The notes: generated by a model not told the origin, from the letters alone. Counted from the stretch's first letter, positions 8,891-17,932 are shown. The stretch is 64,000 bases of DNA from Billgrantia saliphila (GCF_002930105.1 NZ_PJRN01000006.1:62001-126000); one strand, 5' to 3'. Program-made: numbers and translations.

Positions 8891-9364
8891 TTACCAGTCG
8901 AGGCCCGGCATGTTGGGTAGCGGCATGCCGAGGGCGAATTCGAACAGCAGATAGAGCGAGACCGTCAGCAGCGCGCCGCAGGCCAGCGCGGCCCTCCAGG
9001 TCGCGCCGAACAGACGAATCAGCAGCACCACGCAGACCAGACTGGCGGGCAAGAAGCCCAGTGGCTTGAGGAAACCTGCATAGATACCGAGCAGCAGCAG
9101 CGCCGCCCCCTGCCTGAGCAGGGCGGCGCGCTGCGGCCAGCGCTGATTGACGCCGGGGCGTATCACCAGATAGGCCGCGAACAGGCCCATCGGCACGCTG
9201 ACCAGACGCGGGAAGGCCCCGGGGCCCACGACCTGGCCGAAGCCGGCCGGGAAGGTGTGCGAATACCACCACGCCCCCACCGCCATCAGCAGCAGTACGA
9301 CGCCGGCGATACGGTCGGCGACGGCACCCGACACCTGTTCCGGATTCAGCCCGGGTTCACTCAC
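8891..9364 (-). CDS. TctB-family small permease subunit
   Basis: 157 residues with four hydrophobic stretches, the normal size and topology for TctB. The N-terminus carries a short soluble tail before the first segment (RIAGVVLLLMAVGAWWYSHTFPAGFGQVVGPGAFPRLV), which includes the GPxxFPR motif common in this family. It overlaps the tctC stop by four bases and is followed after nine bases by tctA, so the three transporter genes are translationally linked. Confidence 0.88.
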   Translation of the reverse strand: MSEPGLNPEQVSGAVADRIAGVVLLLMAVGAWWYSHTFPAGFGQVVGPGAFPRLVSVPMGLFAAYLVIRPGVNQRWPQRAALLRQGAALLLLGIYAGFLKPLGFLPASLVCVVLLIRLFGATWRAALACGALLTVSLYLLFEFALGMPLPNMPGLDW

Positions 9365-10356
9365 TCGATGACCCCGATCTCGCGCGAAACGGACTCGACC
9401 TCGTCGATGGTTTCGTAAACGTAGTCGGTGAACTCGTCACCGCCGCGCCACAGCGGTACCAGGCCGTTCTGCTGGGCGGTCTCCTTCCACTCGTCGCTCT
9501 GGTAGAGCGTCTCGAGGGTTTCGACCATGCTCGCGTAGTCGTCGTCGGAGACCTCACCGCCGGTGTAGAAGCCGCGCCAGTTGTAGCCGGTCACGTCGTA
9601 CCCCTGGGATACCGCGGTGGGCAGCTCGGCGAAGGGCTCAGGCAGCGGCTCGTCGGACAGTACCGCCAGCACCCGCACGTCGCCGGACTCGATGAAGCCT
9701 GCGATCTCGCCGAGGTCGGTGGACACCATGTCGACGTGCCCCCCCATCATCTGAGTCACCGCCGGGCCGCCGCCATCGAACTGTACCCAGCGCACATTGA
9801 CCATCTGCTCGGCCGGCATGCCCGCGGCCTTGGTTAGCAGCAGCGCTCGGATATGGTCCCAGCCGCCGGCGCCGCTGGAGCCGGCCATGGCCACCGCACC
9901 CGGATCCTCGATCATGGCGTCAAGCAGCTGCTCGAGGGTCTCGTAAGGGCTCTCGTCGTCGACCAGGATCACCCCCACGTCGGTGCCCAGCATGGCCAAC
10001 CAACGCATGGTATCGGCGTCGCCGGGGTACTGGCCCTGGGCGATCTGGGTCATGCCCACGGTGCTGGTCGCCACGATCAGATCGCTGTCGTCGGCGCGGC
10101 TGCTGGATACGTTGGAGAACGCCACGGCGCCGACGCCGCCCGGCATGTTGGTGACCTGCACGGCGCCGTCGGTCAGATCCAGATCGCGCAGCAGCTTGGC
10201 GACCGAGCGACAGGTGAAGTCCCAACCGCCGCCGGGGTCGGCCGGAGCGATGCATTCGCTGATCGGCAGCGCCTGGCTCGGCGCGCTGATGACCAGTCCC
10301 AGCCCCAGCAGGGTCGAGGCGGCGAATCCGTGGCGGAAGTGCTTGATGGTGCGCAT
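9361..10356 (-). CDS. TctC-family periplasmic solute-binding protein
   Basis: 331 residues with a signal peptide (MRTIKHFRHGFAASTLLGLGLVISAPSQA). The mature part begins ECIAPADPGGGWDFTCR, the conserved PaxPGGgwD ligand-binding loop of the TctC/Bug family, followed by VTNMPGGVGAVAFSNV. The protein should capture a carboxylate for TctAB. The neighbouring CoA-transferase and lyase suggest a C5 or C6 dicarboxylate such as a methylated hydroxy-diacid, but the ligand cannot be read from sequence. Confidence 0.9.
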   Translation of the reverse strand: MRTIKHFRHGFAASTLLGLGLVISAPSQALPISECIAPADPGGGWDFTCRSVAKLLRDLDLTDGAVQVTNMPGGVGAVAFSNVSSSRADDSDLIVATSTVGMTQIAQGQYPGDADTMRWLAMLGTDVGVILVDDESPYETLEQLLDAMIEDPGAVAMAGSSGAGGWDHIRALLLTKAAGMPAEQMVNVRWVQFDGGGPAVTQMMGGHVDMVSTDLGEIAGFIESGDVRVLAVLSDEPLPEPFAELPTAVSQGYDVTGYNWRGFYTGGEVSDDDYASMVETLETLYQSDEWKETAQQNGLVPLWRGGDEFTDYVYETIDEVESVSREIGVIE

Positions 10357-10452
10357 TGTCGTGTCCCTCGCTTGTTGTTGTGTCGCTGTCGTGTCGTGTT
10401 GCGGTGGGTATTGCCGCGCGAAGCCCAGGCTCGGCGCCTCTTGCAGATTAGC

Positions 10453-11658
10453 TCATATAACTTTCCGCGCTTGCATGGCGGCGATCACGGCATCTTCAAC
10501 GCCCAGTTCGCGCAGGATCTCGTGGGTGTGTTCGCCGAGCCGTGGCGCGGGATGATGCACCGCCGGCGGGGCCTCGCGCATCTTGACCGGGAAACCCGTC
10601 GCGGGGATGCGCCCCAGCTCACCCTGGTCGATCTCGATCTTCATCTCCTGGGCCTGGACCTGGGGATCGTCGAAGGTGTCGCGCAGGCTGTAGACGCGCC
10701 CGCACGGCACCCCGGCGCGGTTGAGATGCTCGATCCACTCCTCGACGCGACGCTGCGCCGTGACCCGGTTGATGATCTCGCGGAGCGACTCGCGGTGGGC
10801 CATGCGCCGGGCGTTGTCGACGAAGCGCTCGTCGTCGAGCAGGGGGAGGAGGCCCAGCGCACCGAGCAGGCGTTCGACCATGACATCGCTACTGGGGGCA
10901 ATCGCCACCTCGCCGTCGCTGGCACGGAACAGGCCATAGGGATAGAGCATGGGATGGTCGTTGCCGGTACGCGCCGGTACCTGGCCGGTGGCGAAGAACT
11001 CCGCAGCCAGGTAGCCGAGCATGCCGATCAGCCCGTTGGTCAGCGCGGTCTCGAGGATCTCGCCCTGGCCGGTACGCTCGCGTCGCACCAGCGCCGCGCA
11101 GATGCCGAAGGCCAGGTTCTGGCTGGCCACCATGTCGCTGATGGGCGGCGCCGCGCGCATGGGTTCACTATCGGGCGGGCCGTTGACGCCCATGAAGCCG
11201 CTCATGGCCTGGGCGATGAAGTCGTAGGCGGGGCGGTCGCGGTAGGGGCCGGTGGAACCGAAACCGTTGATGCGTCCCACCACCAGGCGCGGATAGCGCT
11301 CGCGCAGCGTGGCGTCGTCGAGGCCCATCTTCTCCAGCACGCCGGGGCGAAAGTTCTCCACCAGCACGTCGGCCTCCTCGAGCAGGCGATGCAGGATCGC
11401 CCTGCCCTCGTCGCTGCGCAGATCGAGCGTCAACGAACGCTTGTTGCGATTGAACTGGGCGAAGTACCAGCTGAAGCCGTTGACGATGTTGCCCTGCGAG
11501 CGCAGCACGTCGCCACGCTCGGGCGGTTCGATCTTGATCACCTCGGCGCCGTGGTCGCCGAGCATCTGGGTGCAGAACGGTCCCGAGATCACCCGGGTCA
11601 GGTCGATCACGCGGATACCGTCGAGGGTCCCCGGTGCGGGCGCGGCCGACTCGCCCAT
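10453..11658 (-). CDS. CaiB/BaiF (class III) CoA-transferase
   Basis: 401 residues. It starts MGESAAPAPGTLDGIRVIDLTRVISGPFCTQMLGDHGAEVIKIEPPERGD, the typical first domain, and contains the catalytic aspartate region NRNKRSLTLDLRSDEGRAILHRLLEEADVLVENFRPGVLEKMGL. It should move CoA from a donor such as succinyl-CoA onto a carboxylic acid. A longer frame from 11883 overlaps the upstream lyase gene and is rejected. It begins two bases after the lyase stop, so the two probably act in sequence: activation of an acid, then C-C cleavage of its CoA ester. Confidence 0.9.
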   Translation of the reverse strand: MGESAAPAPGTLDGIRVIDLTRVISGPFCTQMLGDHGAEVIKIEPPERGDVLRSQGNIVNGFSWYFAQFNRNKRSLTLDLRSDEGRAILHRLLEEADVLVENFRPGVLEKMGLDDATLRERYPRLVVGRINGFGSTGPYRDRPAYDFIAQAMSGFMGVNGPPDSEPMRAAPPISDMVASQNLAFGICAALVRRERTGQGEILETALTNGLIGMLGYLAAEFFATGQVPARTGNDHPMLYPYGLFRASDGEVAIAPSSDVMVERLLGALGLLPLLDDERFVDNARRMAHRESLREIINRVTAQRRVEEWIEHLNRAGVPCGRVYSLRDTFDDPQVQAQEMKIEIDQGELGRIPATGFPVKMREAPPAVHHPAPRLGEHTHEILRELGVEDAVIAAMQARKVI

Positions 11659-11660
11659 GC

Positions 11661-12611
11661 TCACCCCTTCGCCGTGACCACGGAGGCGCGGTCGCTGAGC
11701 GCCAGCCGCGGGCCCGCCTTGGAGACCTGGGCCGGCAGCGGACGCCCCATCAGGCGGGTGGCGAGCTGCGCGGCCTCGATCATCCGATCCAGGTCGATAC
11801 CGGTCTCGATACCCATTTCCTCGAGCAGGTAGACCAGGTCCTCGCTGGCGATGTTGCCCGTCGCCTTCGGCGCGAACGGGCACCCTCCCAGCCCGCCGAT
11901 CGAGCTCTCGTAGCGATCGACGCCGAGTGCGAGGCCCTGCATGACGTTGGCCAGGCCGATGCCGCGGGTGTTGTGGAAATGCAGGGTCGGCGATACGCCG
12001 GGCACCACTTCGCGCAGATGGGCGATCCGCTCCGCAACAAGGGGCGGCGTGGCCATGCCGGTGGTATCGCCAAGCGATACGTAGCGGGCGCCGAGATCGG
12101 CGAAGTGACGAGCGATGCGGCCTACCGCGGCGACATCGATATCGCCCTCGAATGGGCAGCCGAAGCAGGTGGCGATGGCGCCGCGCAGCTCGATGCCGCT
12201 GCCCTCGAGCCGCCGGGCCACCTGTTCGAAGCTCGCCAGGGACTCGCTGACGCTGGCGTTGACGTTCTTGGCGTTGTGGCTCTCCGAGGCCGAGACGAAC
12301 AGCACCACCGAATCGATGCCCGATTCGAGGGCCCGCTCGGCCCCGCGCAGGTTGGGCACCAGCGCCGAGAAGTGCACCCGTTCGATATCCCGAAGCTCGG
12401 CCACGAGCTCCGCGGCATCGGCCAGGGCCGGCACCGCGCGCGGACTGACGAAGGAGGTCAGCTCGAATTCGCGCACCCCGGCCGCGACCAGGGCGCGCAC
12501 CAGCTCGGCCTTGTGTGCCGTGGAGAGCTGCACCTTTTCATTCTGCAGGCCGTCGCGCGGCCCGACTTCGGTGACATGGACCTGCCGGGGAGCCCGGATC
12601 GCTTCAAGCAT
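11661..12611 (-). CDS. HMG-CoA lyase family enzyme
   Basis: 316 residues with a DRE-TIM metallolyase fold. The N-terminus has VHVTEVGPRDGLQNEK, and the C-terminal active-site loop reads SSIGGLGGCPFAPKATGNIASEDLVYLL, containing the catalytic Cys of the HMG-CoA lyase signature. The family cleaves 3-hydroxy-3-methylglutaryl-CoA, citramalyl-CoA or close relatives. The ATG at 12611 fits family length but has no clear ribosome binding site; an ATG at 12671 with AAAGG close upstream would add 20 residues and cannot be excluded. It is the first gene of the operon ending in tctCBA. Confidence 0.88.
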   Translation of the reverse strand: MLEAIRAPRQVHVTEVGPRDGLQNEKVQLSTAHKAELVRALVAAGVREFELTSFVSPRAVPALADAAELVAELRDIERVHFSALVPNLRGAERALESGIDSVVLFVSASESHNAKNVNASVSESLASFEQVARRLEGSGIELRGAIATCFGCPFEGDIDVAAVGRIARHFADLGARYVSLGDTTGMATPPLVAERIAHLREVVPGVSPTLHFHNTRGIGLANVMQGLALGVDRYESSIGGLGGCPFAPKATGNIASEDLVYLLEEMGIETGIDLDRMIEAAQLATRLMGRPLPAQVSKAGPRLALSDRASVVTAKG

Positions 12612-12726
12612 GATGGTTAGCCATGCAATGGGTTTCCCCGACTGTACGTAGCCGGCTCGCTTCGCAGCCATGCGCCTTTCGTTGTATGCCTGCTTTTACA
12701 TGGCCTGACTGGAAGGCTTTATTTGC

Positions 12727-12760
12727 CATCCGCCGGCAGCACCTCGAGTTTGCGTTCCCA
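12727..12760 (-). repeat. Short decayed copy of the ntrC 3' end
   Basis: Read on the minus strand this stretch spells RKLEVLPADGK, closely resembling the last codons of the adjacent ntrC (RKLKVLLPALADGD). On the plus strand, gccatccgcc and ggcagc...acct.gag.tt.cgt match the ntrC terminus at 12774-12815 with small in-frame-sized deletions. It looks like a vestige of a local duplication between ntrC and the lyase operon. Confidence 0.5.
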
Positions 12761-12764
12761 CCTC

Positions 12765-14177
12765 TCAATCGCCATCCGCCAGCGCCGGCAGCAGCACCTT
12801 GAGCTTACGCGTCAGCGTGTTCCGCCCCCAGCCCAGCAGCTCGGCGGCTTCTCCCTTGCGCCCGCCGGTGTGCTTCAGCGCGGTCTCGATCAGGATGCGT
12901 TCGAAGTCCGGTACCGCTTCTTCCAGCAGATGGGTATGGCCCGCGGCCAGTGCACGGTCAGCCCAGTCGCGAAAGGCGGCTCGCCAATCGCCGGCGGGCG
13001 ATTCCCCCGCCTCGCTGCTGCGCAGCTCCGGCGGCAGATCCTCGACAAGGATCTCGCGCCCCGATGCCATCACGGTCAACCAGCGGCAGGTGTTCTCGAG
13101 CTGGCGCACGTTGCCCGGCCAGGGCAGGCGAGTTAGATGCTCCTCGGCGTCGCGGGTCAGCACCTTGATATCGGTCGTCAGCTCCTTGGCGGCCTCGGCC
13201 AGAAAATGCCGCGCCAGCCGTGGGATGTCCTCGCGCCGTTCGGCGAGCCGCGGCAGATGCACCCGGATCACGTTGAGGCGATGGAAGAGGTCCTCGCGAA
13301 AGCGTCCGTCCTCCACCAGCGCCTCGAGATTCTGGTGGGTCGCCGCGATGATGCGTACGTCCACCTTCACCGGGGTGTGGCCGCCGACCCGGTAGAACTC
13401 GCCGTCGGCAAGCACGCGCAGCAGCCGGGTCTGGGTCTCGGCGGGCATGTCGCCAATCTCGTCGAGGAACAAGGTACCGCCGTCGGCCTGCTCGAAGCGG
13501 CCCTGGCGCTGGGCGGTGGCCCCGGTGAAGGCGCCCTTCTCGTGGCCGAACAGTTCGGACTCGATCAGGTCGCGCGGAATCGCCGCCATGTTCAGCGCGA
13601 TGAACGGTTTGCCGGTACGTGGGCTGTGCTGGTGCAAGGCGCGGGCCACCCGCTCCTTGCCGGTCCCCGACTCGCCGTTGATCAACACCGTGATGTGCGA
13701 GTGAGACAGCCGGCCGATGGCACGGAAGACCTCCTGCATCGCCGACGCCTCGCCAATGATCTCGGCATCCAGCCCCTCGGGCACGCTCACCGGTCGCTTG
13801 CGCTCCCGCGCGTGGGCCACCGCACGGCGCACCAGGGCCAGCGCCTCGTCGACATCGAACGGCTTGGGCAGGTATTCGAAGGCGCCGCCCTGGTAGGAGG
13901 CGACGGCACTATCGAGATCGGAATGTGCGGTCATGACGATGACCGGCAGATCGGGATGCGCCTCGCGCACCCGCGACATCAGGTCCAGCCCGTCGATCCC
14001 GGGCATGCGGATATCGGTGATCAGGACATCGGGAGGGTCGTCCAGCAGCCGGCTGAGCGCCAGATCGGCCCGCTCGATACACTCGACCTCTAGGTCGGGC
14101 TGGGCCAGGGTGCGCTCCAGCACCCAGCGAATGGCGCGGTCGTCGTCGACCACCGCGACACGTGCGACATCAGTCAT
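12765..14177 (-). CDS. ntrC: NtrC (GlnG), nitrogen response regulator
   Basis: 470 residues in three domains. The receiver domain (1 to about 120) has the phospho-acceptor Asp55 in LITDIRMPG. The sigma-54-interacting AAA+ domain has Walker A GESGTGKE, the GAFTGA loop and GGTLFLDEIGD. The C-terminal Fis-type helix-turn-helix ends KGEAAELLGWGRNTLTRKLK. NtrC activates sigma-54 promoters under nitrogen limitation. It overlaps the ntrB stop by eight bases. Matching NtrC dyads upstream of glnA and ntrB lie in this same window. Confidence 0.96.
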   Translation of the reverse strand: MTDVARVAVVDDDRAIRWVLERTLAQPDLEVECIERADLALSRLLDDPPDVLITDIRMPGIDGLDLMSRVREAHPDLPVIVMTAHSDLDSAVASYQGGAFEYLPKPFDVDEALALVRRAVAHARERKRPVSVPEGLDAEIIGEASAMQEVFRAIGRLSHSHITVLINGESGTGKERVARALHQHSPRTGKPFIALNMAAIPRDLIESELFGHEKGAFTGATAQRQGRFEQADGGTLFLDEIGDMPAETQTRLLRVLADGEFYRVGGHTPVKVDVRIIAATHQNLEALVEDGRFREDLFHRLNVIRVHLPRLAERREDIPRLARHFLAEAAKELTTDIKVLTRDAEEHLTRLPWPGNVRQLENTCRWLTVMASGREILVEDLPPELRSSEAGESPAGDWRAAFRDWADRALAAGHTHLLEEAVPDFERILIETALKHTGGRKGEAAELLGWGRNTLTRKLKVLLPALADGD

Positions 14178-15216
14178 GGCGCCTCTCCAGTGGAATCAGC
14201 AGACGGAATTCGGTGTGGCCGGGGCGGGACTCGCATTCGATGAGCCCCTGGTGCTGGTGCAGGATGCCCTGGGCAATGGAAAGGCCCAGCCCGCTGCCGT
14301 CGGCCCGGCCCGATACCATGGGATAGAACAGGGTCTCTTCCAGGCTTTCGGGGATTCCGGGGCCGTTGTCGATCAGGGCCACCTCGCAGACCAGGCGGTG
14401 ACGCTCCGCGCCCAGCGTGAACTGTCGCCGCGCCCGGGTCCGCAGCAGCAAGCTGGGGGTTTCGGTGCCGGCCTCGGCCATCGCCTCCACCGCATTGCGC
14501 GCCACGTTGAGCACCGCCTGGATCATTTGCGCCTCGTCGCCCGGCAAATCCGGCAAGCTCGGGTCGTAGTCGCGTTCGATCGCCACACCGGGCGTCTCGG
14601 CGACCAGCAGCGTACGCACCCGCTCCAGCACCTTGTGAATGTTCAGCGGCTCGTAGCGCGTCAGCTGGTTGGGGCCGAGCATGCTGTCGACCAGGTCGCG
14701 CAGGCGATCGACTTCCTCGACGATGACGCGGGTGAACTCCTTCAGCGCAGGGTCGTCGAGATCGCGCTCGAGCAGCTGCGCGGCGCCGCGAATGCCGCCC
14801 AGCGGATTCTTGACCTCATGGGCGAGGCCGCGCGAAAGCACCTTGATCGCCTCCTGCCGGTTGAGCAATGCCTCTTCGCGGGAGATGCGCAGCAGGCGGT
14901 CGCGCGGCTCCATCTCAACCAGCAACTCGTCGGCGGAAAGCGGAGTGACGGTATAGTCCACAGTGGCTGCCGTTCCACCGAGCAGCGCCAGCCTGACCTC
15001 ACGCTGGGTGAAGGGATGCTGATCGTCGCGCGCCTTGGCCAGCACCGTGCTCATACCGTCGTCCTCGGCCAGCAGCGCCGGGAGGCTGTGTCCCTTCACC
15101 CGTCCCAGGCTGACCGCCAACAGTGCCTCGGCCGCCGGGTTCATCCACCGCAGGCGCAGCTCATCGTCGAGCAGCAGCACCGCGGTGGTGAGGTGTTCCA
15201 TCAGGCGTCGATACAT
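14170..15216 (-). CDS. ntrB: NtrB (GlnL), nitrogen sensor histidine kinase
   Basis: 348 residues, matching E. coli GlnL in length. It has an N-terminal PAS-like domain (MYRRLMEHLTTAVLLLDDELRLRWMNPAAEALL), the phospho-acceptor His in RGLAHEVKNPLGGIRGAAQLL, and the ATPase motifs NVARNAVEAM and DNGPGIPESL...GSGLGLSIAQGILHQH. It phosphorylates NtrC under PII control. The frame is open to 15429, but the ATG at 15216 has a clear GGAAGG ribosome binding site and family length. An NtrC-type operator lies about 190 bases upstream. Confidence 0.95.
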   Translation of the reverse strand: MYRRLMEHLTTAVLLLDDELRLRWMNPAAEALLAVSLGRVKGHSLPALLAEDDGMSTVLAKARDDQHPFTQREVRLALLGGTAATVDYTVTPLSADELLVEMEPRDRLLRISREEALLNRQEAIKVLSRGLAHEVKNPLGGIRGAAQLLERDLDDPALKEFTRVIVEEVDRLRDLVDSMLGPNQLTRYEPLNIHKVLERVRTLLVAETPGVAIERDYDPSLPDLPGDEAQMIQAVLNVARNAVEAMAEAGTETPSLLLRTRARRQFTLGAERHRLVCEVALIDNGPGIPESLEETLFYPMVSGRADGSGLGLSIAQGILHQHQGLIECESRPGHTEFRLLIPLERRHD

Positions 15217-15396
15217 GTCGGCCTTCCCTTGGTGAAACGCAAATGCATGAGGGGCAAACGCCTGCATCGTCATGGCGCAGCGACGTTCCGACGTCCTGCC
15301 CCCCGCAGCAACCCCATGAACAGTTAAAGCAAGAAGCGCGCCAATCGCGATGAGTGAGGTATGGCGCCGTTTCGGGGCAAGCCGGACAGGCTCCCA

Positions 15397-15413
15397 CGCA
15401 CCATGATGGTGCA
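15397..15413. promoter_or_regulatory. NtrC-type operator upstream of ntrB
   Basis: CGCACCATGATGGTGCA: a 17-base dyad matching TGCACC-N5-GGTGCA in all positions but the first. It lies in the 285-base gap between the DUF4124 gene and ntrB. In enteric bacteria an NtrC site at the glnL promoter limits ntrBC expression, so autoregulation is the likely role. The match is direct; binding is inferred. Confidence 0.75.
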
Positions 15414-15501
15414 TGGAAGAGTCGATCACCAGTGCGAAGGACGCCTTGCGCGCCGTATTGGCGCAATCGTGAAGCCAGCCGTCAGGTCCGGCGTGCGGCG
15501 C

Positions 15502-16041
15502 TCAGCCGTCGCGCTCGACGGTGAGACTTACGGGCGGGGTGCGATGGCGAACTTCGCCACGGCCGTCCAGCAGCTCGGCCTGTAATTCGTACTCACCGCG
15601 GCCGAGGCCATTGAGCACGAAGGCAGAGGTGTGCATGGCGGATTGACTGACCTGGCCATCGACCAGCAGACGCACGCGATGGTCCGGGCGCAGCGACGGC
15701 TCGATGGCCAGCTCCACCTGCAGGTTGCCCGCCTGGCTGGCGGGAAGCTCCGTCAGCTGCGCCGGCGAGCGGATACGGAAGGTGTCGTAGGGCATAAAAG
15801 GCTGGCCGGGTGACTGACTTGTCGGCGCGGCGCTTTCCGCCGGGCGAAGCGGCTGGACCAGGCGGCCATCGCGCGACGGCACCACCGTCAGCGGCGCCAG
15901 ATCGACCGGCTCGCCGCCGCTGTCGGGGTCATCGGTAAAGACGACGTTGCCCTGGGCATCGGTCGTGCGATAGATCGACGTGGCCAACGCCGTGTCGGCC
16001 AGCAGCAGCCACACCAGCCCCACCATGAGTCCCCTGAACAT
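15502..16041 (-). CDS. DUF4124-domain secreted protein
   Basis: 179 residues with a signal peptide (MFRGLMVGLVWLLLADTALA) followed by the short DUF4124 motif SIYRTTDAQGNVVFTDDPDSG. The C-terminal half (about residues 100-179) looks like a small beta-sandwich (QVELAIEPSLRPDHRVRLLVDGQ...YELQAELLDGRGEV). The ATG at 16041 has an AAGGAGAGG site; an upstream GTG at 16062 is less likely. Its place between glnA and ntrB is common in pseudomonads and relatives. The function is unknown; it is probably periplasmic. Confidence 0.83.
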   Translation of the reverse strand: MFRGLMVGLVWLLLADTALATSIYRTTDAQGNVVFTDDPDSGGEPVDLAPLTVVPSRDGRLVQPLRPAESAAPTSQSPGQPFMPYDTFRIRSPAQLTELPASQAGNLQVELAIEPSLRPDHRVRLLVDGQVSQSAMHTSAFVLNGLGRGEYELQAELLDGRGEVRHRTPPVSLTVERDG

Positions 16042-16141
16042 GAGCCTCTCCTTCGTCGGCACTCCGGCCTCGCTGCCGGTGGCGGCCGCGCCTGTCTGCG
16101 TGAACGCGTCTCACGCACCGTTACCGAGCATAGTGTACGCC

Positions 16142-16169
16142 AAAAAAAGAGCCCCGCGATGCGGGGCTC
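16142..16169 (-). terminator. Rho-independent terminator after glnA
   Basis: Perfect 9-base-pair stem GAGCCCCGC / GCGGGGCTC (16149-16157, 16161-16169) with a three-base loop, followed on the minus strand by seven T residues. It lies 43 bases after the glnA stop and separates glnA from the DUF4124-ntrBC genes. Confidence 0.92.
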
Positions 16170-16211
16170 CTGGGTTCGGCCGGCGGTCGTTGCGGCCGGC
16201 TTGGGCGCTGC

Positions 16212-17618
16212 TCAGCAGCTGTAGTACATGTCGAACTCGATCGGGTGCGTGGTCATGCGGATACGCTCCACGTCTTCCATCTTCAGCTCGATGTAGGCGT
16301 CGATCATGTCGTCGGTGAACACGCCGCCCTCGGTGAGGAAGGCACGATCCTTGTCCAGCGCCTCGAGAGCCTGATCCAGGCTATGCGCCACGGTCGGCAC
16401 CTTCTTGCCCTCTTCCGGCGGCAGGTCGTAGAGGTTCTTGTCCATCGCATCGCCGGGGTGGATCTTGTTCTTGATGCCGTCGATACCGGCCATCAGCATG
16501 GCGGCGAAGCACAGGTAGGGGTTGGCGGTCGGGTCGGGGAAGCGAAGCTCGACGCGCTTGCCCTTGGGGCTCGCGGTATACGGGATGCGGATGGAGGCCG
16601 AGCGGTTGCGCGCGCTGTAGGCCAGCATGACCGGCGCCTCGAAGCCCGGCACCAGACGCTTGTAGGAGTTGGTCGAAGCGTTGGCAAAGGCGTTCAGGGC
16701 ACGGGCGTGCTTGATCACGCCACCGATGTAGTAGAGCGCCATTTCGGACAGCCCGGCGTACTGGTCGCCGGCGAACTGGTTCTGTCCATCCTTCCAGAAG
16801 GACTGGTGCACGTGCATGCCGCTGCCGTTGTCGCCCACCAGCGGCTTGGGCATGAAGGTCGCGGTCTTGCCGTAGGCGTGAGCCACGTTGTGGATCACGT
16901 ACTTCATTTCCTGAACTTCGTCGGCCTTCTTCACCAGGGTGTTGAACTTGACGCCGATCTCGTTCTGGCCGGCGTTGGCCACCTCGTGGTGGTGAACCTC
17001 GACGGTCTGGCCGATGGCTTCCAGGGTGTTGCACATCGCGCCGCGGATGTCATGGAAGCTGTCGACCGGGGGTACCGGGAAGTAGCCGCCCTTGACGCGC
17101 GGGCGGTGCGCCAGGTTGCCGCCTTCGACCTGACGGTCGGTGGCCCAGGCACCCTCTTCGGAGGTGATCTTGTACATGGCGCCTTCGATGTCGGCCTTCC
17201 AATGCACCTCGTCGAAGATGAAGAACTCGGGCTCGGGGCCGAAGAAAGCGGTATCGCCCAGGCCGGTGGACTGCAGGTAGGCCTCGGCGCGCTTGGCGAT
17301 GGAGCGCGGGTCGCGCTCATAGCCCTGCATGGTGGCCGGCTCGATGATATCGCAGCGCAGCACTAGGGTGGCGTCTTCGGTGAACGGATCGAGGAAGGCG
17401 GTGCCGTCTTCCGGACGCAGGATCATGTCGGACTCGTTGATGCCCTTCCAGCCGGAAATCGAGGAGCCGTCGAACATCTGGCCGTTCTCGAAGAATTCCT
17501 CGTCCACGTCACGCGCCGGGATGGTGACGTGCTGTTCCTTGCCCCGCGTGTCGGTGAAGCGAAGGTCGACCCACTTCACATCGTGTTCTTCGATCAGGGC
17601 GAGTGTCTTGGCAGACAT
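16212..17618 (-). CDS. glnA: Glutamine synthetase type I
   Basis: 468 residues, exactly the class expected for GSI. The N-terminal beta-grasp domain ([18 protein letters not shown]) precedes the catalytic domain with [14 protein letters not shown], the ATP-site motif [21 protein letters not shown] and the adenylylation site NLYDLPPEE, so activity should be switched by GlnE. It makes glutamine from glutamate, ammonia and ATP. A GGAGG site precedes the ATG. A sigma-54 promoter and NtrC sites lie upstream, tying expression to nitrogen status. Confidence 0.98.
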   Translation of the reverse strand: MSAKTLALIEEHDVKWVDLRFTDTRGKEQHVTIPARDVDEEFFENGQMFDGSSISGWKGINESDMILRPEDGTAFLDPFTEDATLVLRCDIIEPATMQGYERDPRSIAKRAEAYLQSTGLGDTAFFGPEPEFFIFDEVHWKADIEGAMYKITSEEGAWATDRQVEGGNLAHRPRVKGGYFPVPPVDSFHDIRGAMCNTLEAIGQTVEVHHHEVANAGQNEIGVKFNTLVKKADEVQEMKYVIHNVAHAYGKTATFMPKPLVGDNGSGMHVHQSFWKDGQNQFAGDQYAGLSEMALYYIGGVIKHARALNAFANASTNSYKRLVPGFEAPVMLAYSARNRSASIRIPYTASPKGKRVELRFPDPTANPYLCFAAMLMAGIDGIKNKIHPGDAMDKNLYDLPPEEGKKVPTVAHSLDQALEALDKDRAFLTEGGVFTDDMIDAYIELKMEDVERIRMTTHPIEFDMYYSC

Positions 17619-17756
17619 GATGTCCTCCGTTGAGCTGTGGCTCGTTTCAATGGCTGATAGTCCATTGGCGCCGATGGATCAGCGCCTGTTGTAGCACGCT
17701 GTGGGCCTTGCTGCCCACGATCGCCATGCAAGAGCATGGTGAGCTGCCCAGTCCAA

Positions 17757-17772
17757 TGCAGACGACATGCCA
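17757..17772 (-). promoter_or_regulatory. glnA: Sigma-54 promoter of glnA
   Basis: On the minus strand, TGGCATGTCGTCTGCA matches the sigma-54 -24/-12 consensus TGGCAYG-N4-YTGCA, with the invariant GG and GC at the correct spacing. Transcription would start near 17746, giving a leader of about 128 bases before glnA. NtrC-type sites lie 160 to 200 bases upstream, an enhancer-like arrangement. Confidence 0.8.
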
Positions 17773-17830
17773 ACTTTGCACCACTTAAGCCCGGAAAACT
17801 TTTACTCTTTGTTTTTAAAAGCAAAAAACC

Positions 17831-17847
17831 TGCACTTTGGCGTTGCA
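17831..17847. promoter_or_regulatory. Weaker NtrC-like site upstream of glnA
   Basis: TGCACTTTGGCGTTGCA keeps the outer TGCA-N9-TGCA of the 17-base NtrC dyad but departs from consensus inside the right half. It lies about 90 bases upstream of the predicted start and could be a low-affinity site like those downstream of the strong E. coli glnA enhancers. Confidence 0.4.
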
Positions 17848-17901
17848 CGATGCACCAGCGCCGCCCGAGGGAGCTAGCGCCCATGGCGTGAAGTGAATTA
17901 T

Positions 17902-17918
17902 CGCACCTTAATGGTGCG
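17902..17918. promoter_or_regulatory. Strong NtrC-type site 1 upstream of glnA
   Basis: CGCACCTTAATGGTGCG: perfect dyad, matching TGCACC-N5-GGTGCA except for the outermost pair. Its centre is 31 bases, about three helical turns, from site 2, so two NtrC dimers would sit on the same face of the DNA. Confidence 0.8.
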
Positions 17919-17932
17919 TCAAGGGGAGCAAT

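Noticed and set aside
9853..11832. 659-residue frame antisense to tctC and the CoA-transferase
   Set aside because: Low-complexity Ala/His/Arg/Gly-rich translation with no domain; the opposite strand encodes recognised families.
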